This document shows, piece by piece, positions 6,183 to 15,356 of a DNA stretch of 37,722 bases (its first letter is position 1; every line of letters begins with the position of its first letter). The position numbers were made by a program, and so were the translations under genes. Source of the DNA: Anaeroplasmataceae bacterium (GTDB taxonomy: Bacteria; Bacillota_I; Bacilli_A; Acholeplasmatales; Anaeroplasmataceae); the NCBI GenBank assembly GCA_029057785.1, contig JAIDZC010000005.1, positions 1-37,722 on the forward strand. Direction: 5' to 3'. Under the pieces are notes generated by a model. The model was not told where the DNA came from, searched no databases, and saw only the letters and a list, made by a program, of their open reading frames with translations.

Positions 6183-8606
6183 ATGAATTATCCAAATTTT
6201 AAGGATGTTAAAACTTTTAAACAAGCATTTATACAAAATGTAGAAAATAAGTATGCTGTGGATTTTATAGATTCAACAAGCTATCAGCAATATGTTGTTT
6301 TAGGTGAAATGCTAAGACATCATATTGCAAAGGACTGGCATACAACTATTGAAAAGACTAAAAATATAAAAGCACGTCAAGTGTATTATTTTTCTATGGA
6401 ATTTTTGATGGGACGTATGATTACAAACAACCTAATGAATGCAGGTGTTTATCCTATTGTAAAGAAAGCCTTTGATGAATTAGGAATTGATTTAAATGAA
6501 GTAGAGCATCAAGAAACAGATGCAGGTTTAGGTAATGGTGGTTTAGGTCGTCTTGCTGCTTGCTTTATGGACTCTGTTGCTTCTTTAGGACTTCCTGTTC
6601 ATGGTAACTGTATACGTTATCGTTATGGATTCTTTGAACAAGGTATTCGTAATGGTTATCAGGTAGAACATCCAGACCGTTGGTTAAAGGATGTGAATGT
6701 TTGGGAAATTCGTAAGGATGATGAGGCTGTAGAAATCCCTTTTTATGGCTTTATTGAAATCTATAGCGAAAATGGAAAGCTTGCTGTTAAGCATCGTAAT
6801 GCTGAATATGTAAAGGCAGTTCCATATGATGTACCTATTATTGGTGACGGAAATCATATCGTAAATACCCTTCGTTTATGGAGTGCAGAACCAGCTTCTG
6901 TTTATCCTGATGATGCCTTTGAATATCATAAGAAGCTAAGAGAAATTTCTTCTATGCTTTACCCTAACGATGATACAGAAGAAGGGAAGCTATTACGTTT
7001 AAAACAACAATATTTCTTTGTTTCTGCAGGTGTTAAGTCTGCAATTAAGCGTCATAAGAGCATTTTTAAATCTTGTAAGAATTTAGATAAGAAGCTTTGT
7101 TTCCATATTAACGATACTCACCCAGCTTTAATTGTACCAGAGTTGATGCGTATCTTAGTTGATGAAGAAGGCATTGAATGGGATGAGGCTTGGAAGATTA
7201 CTAAGAATTGCTGTGCATATACAAACCATACTATTTTAGCAGAGGCATTAGAGAAGTGGCCAGTACACTTATTTAAGAGATTATTACCAAGAATCTTTAC
7301 AATCACAGAAGAAATTAATCGTCGTTTATTAATTGAAATTGCTCAAAAGTATGGAGAGAATGCTCCTGAAATTTATCAAATGGCAATTGTTAAGGATAAT
7401 ACTATACATATGGCTAATATGGCGATTGCAGGTTCATTTAGTGTAAATGGTGTTGCTGCATTACATACAGACATCTTAAAGAACATTGAGATGAAGGTAT
7501 TTAATGACTATTATCCTGGTAAATTTAATAATAAGACAAATGGTATTACACATCGTCGTTGGTGTTTACACATTAACCCAGAACTTGTGGAAATACTAGA
7601 TGAATATTGTGGTAAGGATTGGGTGAAGAATCCTGATTTATTTGAAAAACTTTTACCACTTGCAGATGATCCAAAACTACAAGCTAAATTTATTAAGATG
7701 AAGCGTGCTCGTAAGGAAGCTTTGGCCAATATGATTTACAAATCTCAGGGCGTTTCTTTAGATACCAATTCAATCTTTGATGTTCAGGTAAAACGTCTAC
7801 ATGAGTATAAACGTCAGCTAATGAATGCTCTTCATGTTATGGCAGTTTATAATCGTTTAAAGAGAGACCCTGAATATAGAAAGAATTATCACCCACATAG
7901 CTTTATTTTTGGTGCTAAGAGTGCGCCTGGCTATGCCTTTGCAAAGAAAATCATTAAGTTAATTAATACAATTGCAGATAAGGTAAATAATGACTATGAA
8001 ACTAATGCGTATTTAAAAGTAGTATTTGTAGTTAACTATAACGTAACCTATGCTGAAACAATTATGCCAGCTGCAAACGTATCAGAACAAATTTCAACAG
8101 CTTCTAAAGAGGCTTCTGGTACTGGTAATATGAAGTTTATGATGAATGGCGCAGTTACCTGTGGTACCCTTGATGGTGCAAATGTTGAAATTGGTGAGCT
8201 AGTAGGTGAAGATAATATCGTTATTTTTGGTATGAATGCAAAGGAAGTTACTGATATTTATGCTCAAGGAAACTATAAACCAATGGAAATATACGAAAAT
8301 AATCCTGTTTTACATGAGGTAATTGATCAATTGACGAATGGATTCTTTGAGAATGTTTCTCCTGATGAGTTTAAGGATATCAGAGATAATTTATTATATC
8401 GTGATCCATATTTAACTTTAAAGGATTTTGATTCTTATGTATTGGCTCAAGAAAAAATCAATGAGCTTTATAAAGATACAAAGAAGTGGATTCATATGTC
8501 TATTGTCAATGTTGCAAAATCTGGATTCTTTACAACGGATAGAACAATGCGTCAATACAATCAAGACATTTGGAAGGTAGAACCTATCGTTATGGATGAA
8601 GAATAA
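6183..8606 (+). CDS. glgP: Glycogen/maltodextrin phosphorylase
   Basis: This enzyme releases glucose-1-phosphate from alpha-1,4-glucan chains using inorganic phosphate. The product is 807 residues, the normal length for the GT35 family. The pyridoxal-phosphate lysine is Lys651 in EASGTGNMKFMMNGAVT. Other family landmarks are ETDAGLGNGGLGRLAACF near residue 113, HINDTHPALIVPELMRIL, TNHTILAEALEKWP, and FDVQVKRLHEYKRQLMN. A strong GGAGGA precedes the ATG. It follows glgB but has its own promoter, and a terminator overlaps its stop. Together the pair handles branching and breakdown of storage polyglucan. Confidence 0.96.
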   Translation: MNYPNFKDVKTFKQAFIQNVENKYAVDFIDSTSYQQYVVLGEMLRHHIAKDWHTTIEKTKNIKARQVYYFSMEFLMGRMITNNLMNAGVYPIVKKAFDELGIDLNEVEHQETDAGLGNGGLGRLAACFMDSVASLGLPVHGNCIRYRYGFFEQGIRNGYQVEHPDRWLKDVNVWEIRKDDEAVEIPFYGFIEIYSENGKLAVKHRNAEYVKAVPYDVPIIGDGNHIVNTLRLWSAEPASVYPDDAFEYHKKLREISSMLYPNDDTEEGKLLRLKQQYFFVSAGVKSAIKRHKSIFKSCKNLDKKLCFHINDTHPALIVPELMRILVDEEGIEWDEAWKITKNCCAYTNHTILAEALEKWPVHLFKRLLPRIFTITEEINRRLLIEIAQKYGENAPEIYQMAIVKDNTIHMANMAIAGSFSVNGVAALHTDILKNIEMKVFNDYYPGKFNNKTNGITHRRWCLHINPELVEILDEYCGKDWVKNPDLFEKLLPLADDPKLQAKFIKMKRARKEALANMIYKSQGVSLDTNSIFDVQVKRLHEYKRQLMNALHVMAVYNRLKRDPEYRKNYHPHSFIFGAKSAPGYAFAKKIIKLINTIADKVNNDYETNAYLKVVFVVNYNVTYAETIMPAANVSEQISTASKEASGTGNMKFMMNGAVTCGTLDGANVEIGELVGEDNIVIFGMNAKEVTDIYAQGNYKPMEIYENNPVLHEVIDQLTNGFFENVSPDEFKDIRDNLLYRDPYLTLKDFDSYVLAQEKINELYKDTKKWIHMSIVNVAKSGFFTTDRTMRQYNQDIWKVEPIVMDEE

Positions 8607-8627
8607 GGGATGCTAAGTCCCTTTTTT
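8605..8627 (+). terminator. Intrinsic terminator of glgP
   Basis: AAGGGA (8605-8610) and TCCCTT (8618-8623) form a 6-bp stem with a 7-nt loop, followed by a T-run to 8627. The stem starts in the stop codon. It is a short stem, so read-through into the next gene is likely: that gene has no separate promoter that I can see. Confidence 0.6.
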
Positions 8628-8647
8628 CTTAAGTGAGGAGGCTGTTT

Positions 8648-10366
8648 ATGCTTGAATTAACTAAAGAAAATGAAATTAAAAAGGAAATAGAAAAACTCAT
8701 AAAGCTTACGAAGACAATTTCATTTATACGATTTTGCTTATTTGTATGTATTGTGGTTTTTGTTATTTGCTTAATTACACTAGATCAATTTATGTTGTAT
8801 TTGGGATTGAGTATTGTCTATATTGCATTATTTTTTGGATGTATATTCATTACAAATCCTTATTATCATAAGTTAAAGCTTATGAATAATCTAGAATACA
8901 TCTATAAGAAACATGAGAATAGAAGAAATTTATCTTATCATAGCTTTACACCTGATGGAAGAGATTTGGTAAATTATAATGACTATAAGGAATTAGATTT
9001 AGATCTTTTAGGACCACGTTCCTTATTCCAGTATCTTTGTGTTGCAAAATCTAAAGAAGGACGAAGAAAGCTTGCGGTACAGCTTACACAACCTATGTCT
9101 AAATCAAAAGAATTTACAGATTGTGTTTTGGAGTTGGCACAGAATGAATCCTCTTTAAATCTAGAAGCCTCTATTGCCTTAATAGGAGCAGATTCGAAGG
9201 ATTGTGACCAAGCAGAAATGCTAGGAGTTGCACAAAAGAAGATTAAGATTCCTTGGTATCTTATAGCTTTGTGCGCTTTATCTTATCTTGCCTTTGCAGT
9301 TACTTTGACCCTTTTACTTATCCATCATATTGACCCATATTATGTGTTTTTATTTATACCACTGAATTTTGTAATTACAAAAAAATGTTTAAAAAGTGAA
9401 GTTTTTGCATTCCCTTCTACGAAATATGCTAATTTGCTTTCTGCGTATAAAAGACTGGCAAAGGATGTTTTAAACATAAAAATTGATAATCCTTATTATT
9501 TGAATCTTCAAAAAAGTATAGAAGCAGAATATGCATCTTTTGTAGAATTAAGTCGTATATTTGATATGCTTTCTTATCGAAAAAATATTATTTTATCTTT
9601 AGTAGGAAATGGAATTTTCTTCTTAGATATCATTATAGCAATTTTGTTTAACTCCTTCACAAAACGTTTAAAATCCGCAGAGGCATGCTTGGATGCACTT
9701 TCTGAACTTGAACTTATGTTATCCTTGTCAACAATCGGTATTGACCAAGAGGTTTATAGCGTTCCATCCGTTACAGGTGGCTTTAAAATAGTTGAAGGAT
9801 ACCATCCATTAGTGAAATCCTGCGTTGCCAACTCATTTGAATTTAAAAATGGAATTGTACTTACAGGAAGCAACATGTCCGGAAAGACAACCTTTATGAG
9901 AATGTTAGGTGTAAACCAGATTTTAGCTAATGCAGGAGGCCTAGTTTGTGCAAAAGAATTCCAAACAGGACATTATCAGGTGGTCACTTCCTTAAGAGCA
10001 AATGATATGCTTCAAGAGGGAATCTCTACCTTTTATGCAGAAGTCAATCGTATGAAGAGAATTATGGAGGAAAGTAAGAACCCCAACACTCTTGTTCTCA
10101 TTGATGAAATTTTTAAAGGGACGAATGCTAAGGATAGAATTTATGCAGCAAAAGAGATTATTGAAAAGTTGAATTCTTTAGGAGTATATTTTCTTATCAC
10201 TACACATGATTTTGAGTTATGTGACGTAGCTTCTATCCGAAACTATCATTTCGATGAGGAATATGTTAATGACAAAATCAGCTTTGATTACAAAATAAAA
10301 AATGGCAAATGTCAAAAGACTAATGCCATCTATTTGCTTAAACTTGCTGGTGTTTTAGAAAACTAA
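8648..10366 (+). CDS. Membrane-anchored MutS-domain ATPase
   Basis: A 572-residue protein with the MutS ATPase domain but none of the mismatch-reading domain I (no Phe-x-Glu motif). Hydrophobic segments lie near residues 25-75 (two), 200-240 (two) and 313-332, which places it in the membrane. The C-terminal third is a classic MutS domain V: Walker A GSNMSGKTT (407-415), Walker B LVLIDEIFKGTNAKDR (Asp486-Glu487) and LITTHDFEL. ATG 8648 is chosen over GTG 8633 because GAGGAG lies 7 nt upstream. Such membrane MutS-like proteins occur across Bacillota. They are not the mismatch repair MutS, and their role is not established. Its 3' end overlaps the convergent HAD gene by 29 nt. Confidence 0.85.
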   Translation: MLELTKENEIKKEIEKLIKLTKTISFIRFCLFVCIVVFVICLITLDQFMLYLGLSIVYIALFFGCIFITNPYYHKLKLMNNLEYIYKKHENRRNLSYHSFTPDGRDLVNYNDYKELDLDLLGPRSLFQYLCVAKSKEGRRKLAVQLTQPMSKSKEFTDCVLELAQNESSLNLEASIALIGADSKDCDQAEMLGVAQKKIKIPWYLIALCALSYLAFAVTLTLLLIHHIDPYYVFLFIPLNFVITKKCLKSEVFAFPSTKYANLLSAYKRLAKDVLNIKIDNPYYLNLQKSIEAEYASFVELSRIFDMLSYRKNIILSLVGNGIFFLDIIIAILFNSFTKRLKSAEACLDALSELELMLSLSTIGIDQEVYSVPSVTGGFKIVEGYHPLVKSCVANSFEFKNGIVLTGSNMSGKTTFMRMLGVNQILANAGGLVCAKEFQTGHYQVVTSLRANDMLQEGISTFYAEVNRMKRIMEESKNPNTLVLIDEIFKGTNAKDRIYAAKEIIEKLNSLGVYFLITTHDFELCDVASIRNYHFDEEYVNDKISFDYKIKNGKCQKTNAIYLLKLAGVLEN

Positions 10367-11072
10367 GAATGAAATTTAAGGCCCCATTTTCTTGATTGGA
10401 TTTTTCAGTTTGAAATTGGCAAACTGCCTTTAATTCATTGTCGCCATTTTTCATGGCAACTTGAGCATCGCAATGCTTTATAAAGTCATAATCTGTATAC
10501 GAATCACCTATGCCAATTGCAGGTGATTCTTTTAATTTTAATATCCAGGCTTCTTTAGTAGAGATTGTTCTTGAAACTAAAAGTAATGACTTTTTAGAAT
10601 CAGAAGCAAGTGTCACAATTTGATAGTCCTTTAAAATCTCTAGAGCCCAGCTTAATCCTTCCTTAAATACAGCTACTACAAAAGAAGCAACAGTTGAAGG
10701 AAAAGAACTACAAATCTGAAGCTTTTTAGTAGGGTAGAAGTTTTTCATTCTTTCTTGATATTTCATTATATAGGTAGTATCCTCGTGTATGCCATAAAGA
10801 GTATAGATGAAAGAAGAATCTAAGAAATTTTTTAGATTACATTCTAATGGCAAAAATTGATAAGTGGTGTTTTTATATACTTTATTTTCTAAAGTAGAAA
10901 CGATTTCAAGACTTGGAATAGAAAAAAGCTGCTTAGCCTCAGCTAAAGCTCCAGTGGTAAGAATCACCACTCTATTTTGTTCTGAAAGTTTTTTTAAAAT
11001 ATCCATTCCTTCACTATTCAGTGTTTTTTTGTCATTGAAAAGTGTATTTTCTAAGTCTAAATAGATTTCCAT
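10338..11072 (-). CDS. HAD-superfamily hydrolase, Cof-like
   Basis: A 244-residue HAD hydrolase, probably a phosphatase for small phosphorylated metabolites. Motif I is MEIYLDLENTLF at the N-terminus and motif IV is IGIGDSYTDYDFIKHC near residue 190. The C-terminal AMKNGDNELKAVCQF matches the Cof subfamily 'vaMgNA...lK..A' pattern, and Lys in STKEAW is the likely motif III lysine. Motif I reads D-L-E instead of the usual D-x-D, so the second acidic residue (the general acid/base) is Glu. ATG 11072 has GGTGAT 6 nt upstream; an in-frame TTG start at 11084 is the alternative. The gene is tail-to-tail with the MutS-like gene, with no terminator between them. Confidence 0.8.
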   Translation of the reverse strand: MEIYLDLENTLFNDKKTLNSEGMDILKKLSEQNRVVILTTGALAEAKQLFSIPSLEIVSTLENKVYKNTTYQFLPLECNLKNFLDSSFIYTLYGIHEDTTYIMKYQERMKNFYPTKKLQICSSFPSTVASFVVAVFKEGLSWALEILKDYQIVTLASDSKKSLLLVSRTISTKEAWILKLKESPAIGIGDSYTDYDFIKHCDAQVAMKNGDNELKAVCQFQTEKSNQENGALNFILSFLKHQQV

Positions 11073-11124
11073 GAAGATCACCAAATGTATTATCGCATTC
11101 TAAAAATAAAATGTAAAGAAAAAC

Positions 11125-11153
11125 TTTAAAAAAGATGAAGTTTATTATATAAT
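11125..11153 (+). promoter_or_regulatory. Weak sigma-A-type promoter for the 11181 operon
   Basis: TTTAAA (11125-11130) and TATAAT (11148-11153) with a 17-nt spacer, 27 nt before the GTG start. The -10 is perfect and the -35 poor. Confidence 0.45.
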
Positions 11154-11180
11154 AATAAAGAAAGCTTGAGGTGATTTGTT

Positions 11181-12086
11181 GTGAAGGATATAATTTTAAT
11201 GAAAATAGGCATTTTTAATATTGAATTTTCAACAATCATAAGCTTTTTACTTGGTATAGTTATGGGATTTATTATTTTACTCCTTGTTTATGCTTTAGCA
11301 GTAATATCAAGTATTAGGACTAAAAACTTTATTGCTAAGACAGAAGCAGATGACTTAACCACTCAAGAAGTAAAAGATATGGTAGCTCAAACTCAAAAAT
11401 CATATAAAGATAAAACATTGAGAAAAGATATTTCTAGAGTAAGTCATTGTTATAGCTTAAGCAGAGATTTAGCTTATGGAATTGCTGTAAGATTTTATCC
11501 TGAAAGTAATCACCCATTTTTAGAATTATCCATTAATGAAATCACCTTATTAACAGGATATATCACATCAAGAGTAGATGAAATCTTAAATCATAGAGGA
11601 GTAAGAATGCTCCGTAAATTAAAAATTTCTACGATAGTAAACATATCCTCGAGAACAAAGGATATTGAAGAATCTAAAGCCTTTCAAACAACAAAGACAA
11701 TTAGTCAAAATTTGAGTAAGGCAAAATATGTCTTAGATATTATTAATCCAATCAAGTGGGGAAGAAAATTAATTGTTGATAGAGTAATTAATCTCATAGT
11801 TGATCAAATTTGTCTTGTAATTATATCTATCGTTGGGGAAGAGACCTATAAGATTTATTCTAAGAAAGTGTTTAATAAAGAAGTTGATATTGATGCTGGA
11901 ACAGAAGAATTAATTGAAGAAATGTCTGATTCCTTAAAATCAGCAGCATTAGAATTGAATGGTGAGGTTTCTACTTACAGGCCTTCATCTACACAACGTC
12001 TAAAAACACATGTTTATTATAGAAATATTGAAGAAGGACCGCTTACGACTTTTCATCCTAAGTATCCTTTGAAAAGAAAGTGTTAG
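11181..12086 (+). CDS. Membrane protein of unknown function upstream of ftsK
   Basis: A 301-residue protein I do not recognise. GTG 11181 is preferred as start because GAGGTGA lies 6 nt upstream; the ATG at 11199 has no ribosome binding site. One strong N-terminal membrane helix (about residues 17-44) is followed by a largely soluble helical domain. A second hydrophobic stretch, VINLIVDQICLVIISIVG, lies near 206-223. The C-terminus is polar and ends in KRKC. It is followed 12 nt later by ftsK, which lacks its own membrane domain. A membrane-anchoring or regulatory role for that translocase is my inference only. Confidence 0.7.
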   Translation: MKDIILMKIGIFNIEFSTIISFLLGIVMGFIILLLVYALAVISSIRTKNFIAKTEADDLTTQEVKDMVAQTQKSYKDKTLRKDISRVSHCYSLSRDLAYGIAVRFYPESNHPFLELSINEITLLTGYITSRVDEILNHRGVRMLRKLKISTIVNISSRTKDIEESKAFQTTKTISQNLSKAKYVLDIINPIKWGRKLIVDRVINLIVDQICLVIISIVGEETYKIYSKKVFNKEVDIDAGTEELIEEMSDSLKSAALELNGEVSTYRPSSTQRLKTHVYYRNIEEGPLTTFHPKYPLKRKC

Positions 12087-12098
12087 AGGTAAAGAAAT

Positions 12099-14399
12099 AT
12101 GAAAAAGAAAAAGACAATTGAAACGATTGAATTAGATGAAAAATTTAGCATTCCTCAAATTAGCTATACGTTAGATGGGCTATTAAAGGGAAGAACAAAA
12201 TTTCAACGTAGCCAAATTGTATCTCCAATTCATGGAACACATGTCGTAGATCGTATGCACTATGTAGATAATAGTGGCAAAGTGGATGTGGATTATGGGT
12301 ATGATTATATTCGTGACCAGAAGCATATTTCTGATGAAGAGCTAATCGCAAGACATGGCACTAAATATTATGAGTTTAGTTATGTAAATAAACAATTAAC
12401 AGATGAAGAAAAACGTGGTACAGATTATACCAAAAAAGAAGAAAAACCAGTTATAGAGCCTGTAAAAGAGAACAAAACGTTGAGCTCCTTTTTCACTACA
12501 AATGAAGGTTTAAAAGCAGAGGAAGAAAAGGAACCAGTCATTCTTGATCCGGTTTTAGAAGAAGAACCAGAAGAAATCATCAATCCATTAGAAGAGGATG
12601 CCGAATTTAATATTCGTATTTCTATTGATGAGGAAGAGGAAGAGCCTTACGAATATAATAGCTTTGATGCAAATCTGCCAAAGCCTGAGCCAACTCCAAT
12701 TCATAATTATGATTATCGTAGAGAGGATTTAATTCCTCCTACACCAAAACCAGCTCCTCAAAAGCCAAAACCTGTGGTTGAGCCTGAAGAAAAAATTGAA
12801 GAAATTGATTATTCAGATGCAATGGATTTTGTTGAGGAGATTATGGATGAGCCTGTGATTGAAGAGGAGATGGAAGAGATTATAGTCGCTCCTTCTAAAC
12901 CAGCACCAGCAATTGAGCCAAAACCAGAACCCAAGCCTAAAAAGCCAAAGTATGATAATTATAAAATTCCTTATAAAAAGTTATTCCCAGCTGGAGATGC
13001 TTCCTTAGAGGAAATGCCTGCTTGGCTTGAGGAGAAAAAAGAAATTATTAATCAACAGCTTCAAGCCTTTGGAATTGATGGTGAGGTTATCACTTATACA
13101 AAAGGCCCTGCCTTCACTCGCTATGAAATTATGCTTGCTCAAAACGTAAATGTTAAAAAGATTAACAGCATTTATGATAATATTCAAATGGCATTAAAAG
13201 CTAAATCTATGCGTATTCAGGCTCCAATTCCTGGTAAAAATACAGTTGGTATAGAAGTGCCAAATGAGAAAGCGGATATGGTGGCCTTTGGTGATATTTT
13301 AACAGATGATTATATCAATAATAAAAAGAATTTATTGATTGCTATGGGTAAAGATATTGACGGTACACCAGTATTCCAAAATATTATTGATATGCCACAT
13401 GCTCTTATTGCAGGTGCTACTAAATCTGGTAAATCAGTATGTATCAATACCTTATTGGTATCTTTGTTGATTAAGAATTCTCCAGAACAATTAAAACTTA
13501 TCTTAGTAGACCCTAAGAAGGTTGAACTATCCTTTTATAACAACTTGCCACATCTAGCTACTCCAGTAATTGATGACCCTGTTATTGCAACTGAGGCTTT
13601 GAAGTGGGCAGTTGCTGAAATGGAAAGAAGATATGAGCTTTTGGCGATTTCTAGAGTTAGAAATATAGAAGATTACGATAGAAAGCGTGAGAGTAAGCCG
13701 GAAATGGAAAATCTACCTTTTATCGTTATTGTTGTAGATGAGTTTAATGATTTGATTATGCAATGCGGTGTTGAAGCAAATGATGCCATTGTACGTCTTG
13801 CTCAAAAGGCAAGAGCAGCAGGTATTCATATTATCCTTGCAACACAGCGTCCTACTGTAAATGTAGTAAGTGGTACTATCAAGGCAAATATTACCTGTCG
13901 TATTGCTTTTAGAGTGGCAACAGATGCTGACTCTAGAATTATTCTAGATGAACAAGGTGCAGAAAGTTTGCTTGGTCGTGGAGATATGTTGATTAAGAAT
14001 AATGGCTTACCTGAACGTGTACAGGGTGCCTATATCTCTGATGATGAAATTGGTAATATTTGCGATTTCATTTGTGAACACTATGAACCAGATTTCTTAT
14101 TTACTCATGAAGAATTACGCAAAAAAGCATCTGGTGGTGCAGGTGCTGGTGGCAATGGAAGAGAATCTGCTCAGGAATCTGAGGATCTATTGTATCAAAT
14201 TGCACTATACTGTATTGAATCAGGAATGTGCTCTATTAACTCCATCCAAAATAGCTTTGGTTTAGGATTCAATAGAGCTTCGCGTATTGTTGCAATATTA
14301 GAAGAAAGAGGTATTGTATCTCCTAAGAATGGAACTAAGGGAAGAGAAATATTAGTTGATTCCTATCGTTTGAAGGAAATGTTTGATGACATAATGTAA
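12099..14399 (+). CDS. DNA translocase FtsK/SpoIIIE family, soluble SftA-like form
   Basis: This ATP-driven motor moves double-stranded DNA during chromosome segregation. The 766-residue product has no N-terminal membrane segments. Residues 1-310 form a polar linker rich in Glu, Pro and Lys. The alpha domain (about 315-400) and RecA-like beta domain follow, with Walker A GATKSGKS (439-446), Walker B VVDEFNDL (Asp547-Glu548) and ATQRPTVNVVSGTIKAN. A C-terminal winged-helix gamma domain (about 698-760; NRASRIVAILEERGIV) reads DNA polarity sequences. The lack of the four-helix anchor resembles B. subtilis SftA rather than SpoIIIE. GAGGT precedes the ATG. The upstream gene encodes a membrane protein. 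Confidence 0.92.
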   Translation: MKKKKTIETIELDEKFSIPQISYTLDGLLKGRTKFQRSQIVSPIHGTHVVDRMHYVDNSGKVDVDYGYDYIRDQKHISDEELIARHGTKYYEFSYVNKQLTDEEKRGTDYTKKEEKPVIEPVKENKTLSSFFTTNEGLKAEEEKEPVILDPVLEEEPEEIINPLEEDAEFNIRISIDEEEEEPYEYNSFDANLPKPEPTPIHNYDYRREDLIPPTPKPAPQKPKPVVEPEEKIEEIDYSDAMDFVEEIMDEPVIEEEMEEIIVAPSKPAPAIEPKPEPKPKKPKYDNYKIPYKKLFPAGDASLEEMPAWLEEKKEIINQQLQAFGIDGEVITYTKGPAFTRYEIMLAQNVNVKKINSIYDNIQMALKAKSMRIQAPIPGKNTVGIEVPNEKADMVAFGDILTDDYINNKKNLLIAMGKDIDGTPVFQNIIDMPHALIAGATKSGKSVCINTLLVSLLIKNSPEQLKLILVDPKKVELSFYNNLPHLATPVIDDPVIATEALKWAVAEMERRYELLAISRVRNIEDYDRKRESKPEMENLPFIVIVVDEFNDLIMQCGVEANDAIVRLAQKARAAGIHIILATQRPTVNVVSGTIKANITCRIAFRVATDADSRIILDEQGAESLLGRGDMLIKNNGLPERVQGAYISDDEIGNICDFICEHYEPDFLFTHEELRKKASGGAGAGGNGRESAQESEDLLYQIALYCIESGMCSINSIQNSFGLGFNRASRIVAILEERGIVSPKNGTKGREILVDSYRLKEMFDDIM

Positions 14400-14413
14400 A
14401 GGACAAGAATTGA

Positions 14414-15331
14414 ATGAATAAAAGACAAAAACAGAAACTTAAATCTGAGATGTCTCATGAAATTTATATTGAAGAAAATAATGAGCTCATCTTTAAAAAG
14501 TTAATCTATAATCCTCTACTTAGGATTTTGGGCATGCTGGTTTTATTGATTTTTTCAGTAGTGAATCACAATCGTATTACGAAGCTTGCGGCCATAACTT
14601 CTAATGCTATTTTTTCATCCGAAGTGGTATTAGGACACATTACCTACTATACTATTTTGGGTATGACGATTGGTCTTTGCCTGATTACCTCCTTACTAGC
14701 TTTAATATTCAAATCAAATATGGATATGATGGATATAAAAGTGTTAAGAAAAGCGTATCAAATTTATTCGGTTTATGATTTTGTGGTATTTGTTTTGTCG
14801 ACATTTGTTTGTTTATTCTTTATTATTATGATTCTTGTCACACCATGTAATATTTCAGGAAGTTCTATGGAAAATACCTATCAGGATGGGGATCGTGTTT
14901 TATTGTGGAATATTGGATATTCTCCTCACGATGGAGACGTTATCGTCTTTGATTCTGCAAAATATACGGATAGATCTTCAGCAGAAGCAAGATTTTATAT
15001 AAAAAGAGTTGTTGGAAAGGAAAATGATATTATTACATATGTTCCACAAACTCTTACAACAGGAAGCTTATTTGTGAATAATACTTATATTGAGACGATT
15101 AATCGTTCTCAATATAATACAATATTGAGTTCTATAGATTTAGATTATACTTTGAAGTTTCCTGTTCCTCGAGACAAGATCTTAGTATTTGGTGATAATC
15201 GTACTCCTGGTGGTAGTCATGATTCAAGAGCATTTGGATTTATTGATGAAAGTGAAATTATTGGTAAAGTTTTATTCCGTTTCTATCCTTTTGCAAAAAT
15301 TGGAAATCCAGATCCAATATATAGATATTAA
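14414..15331 (+). CDS. lepB: Signal peptidase I with extra membrane segments
   Basis: The type I signal peptidase removes signal peptides from exported proteins at the outer membrane face. The 305-residue product carries the S26A catalytic dyad: Ser151 in SGSSMENTYQDGD and Lys197 in FYIKRVVG. It also carries the GDNRTPGGSHDSRAFGFI block near the C-terminus. The Pro that usually follows the SM motif is replaced (SMENT for SMxPT). Unlike the usual single anchor, about three hydrophobic segments precede the catalytic domain (near 36-53, 76-100 and 121-146). AAAGGA lies upstream of the ATG. It sits in the ftsK-lepB-rbgA-rnhB run; lepB next to rbgA is a common Bacillota arrangement. Confidence 0.92.
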   Translation: MNKRQKQKLKSEMSHEIYIEENNELIFKKLIYNPLLRILGMLVLLIFSVVNHNRITKLAAITSNAIFSSEVVLGHITYYTILGMTIGLCLITSLLALIFKSNMDMMDIKVLRKAYQIYSVYDFVVFVLSTFVCLFFIIMILVTPCNISGSSMENTYQDGDRVLLWNIGYSPHDGDVIVFDSAKYTDRSSAEARFYIKRVVGKENDIITYVPQTLTTGSLFVNNTYIETINRSQYNTILSSIDLDYTLKFPVPRDKILVFGDNRTPGGSHDSRAFGFIDESEIIGKVLFRFYPFAKIGNPDPIYRY

Positions 15332-15356
15332 GTCTAAATTATAGATAGGTGATAGT

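Noticed and set aside
8648-10366. Mismatch repair gene mutS or mutS2
   Set aside because: Domain I and the clamp domains are missing, the N-terminal part is hydrophobic, and there is no Smr domain.
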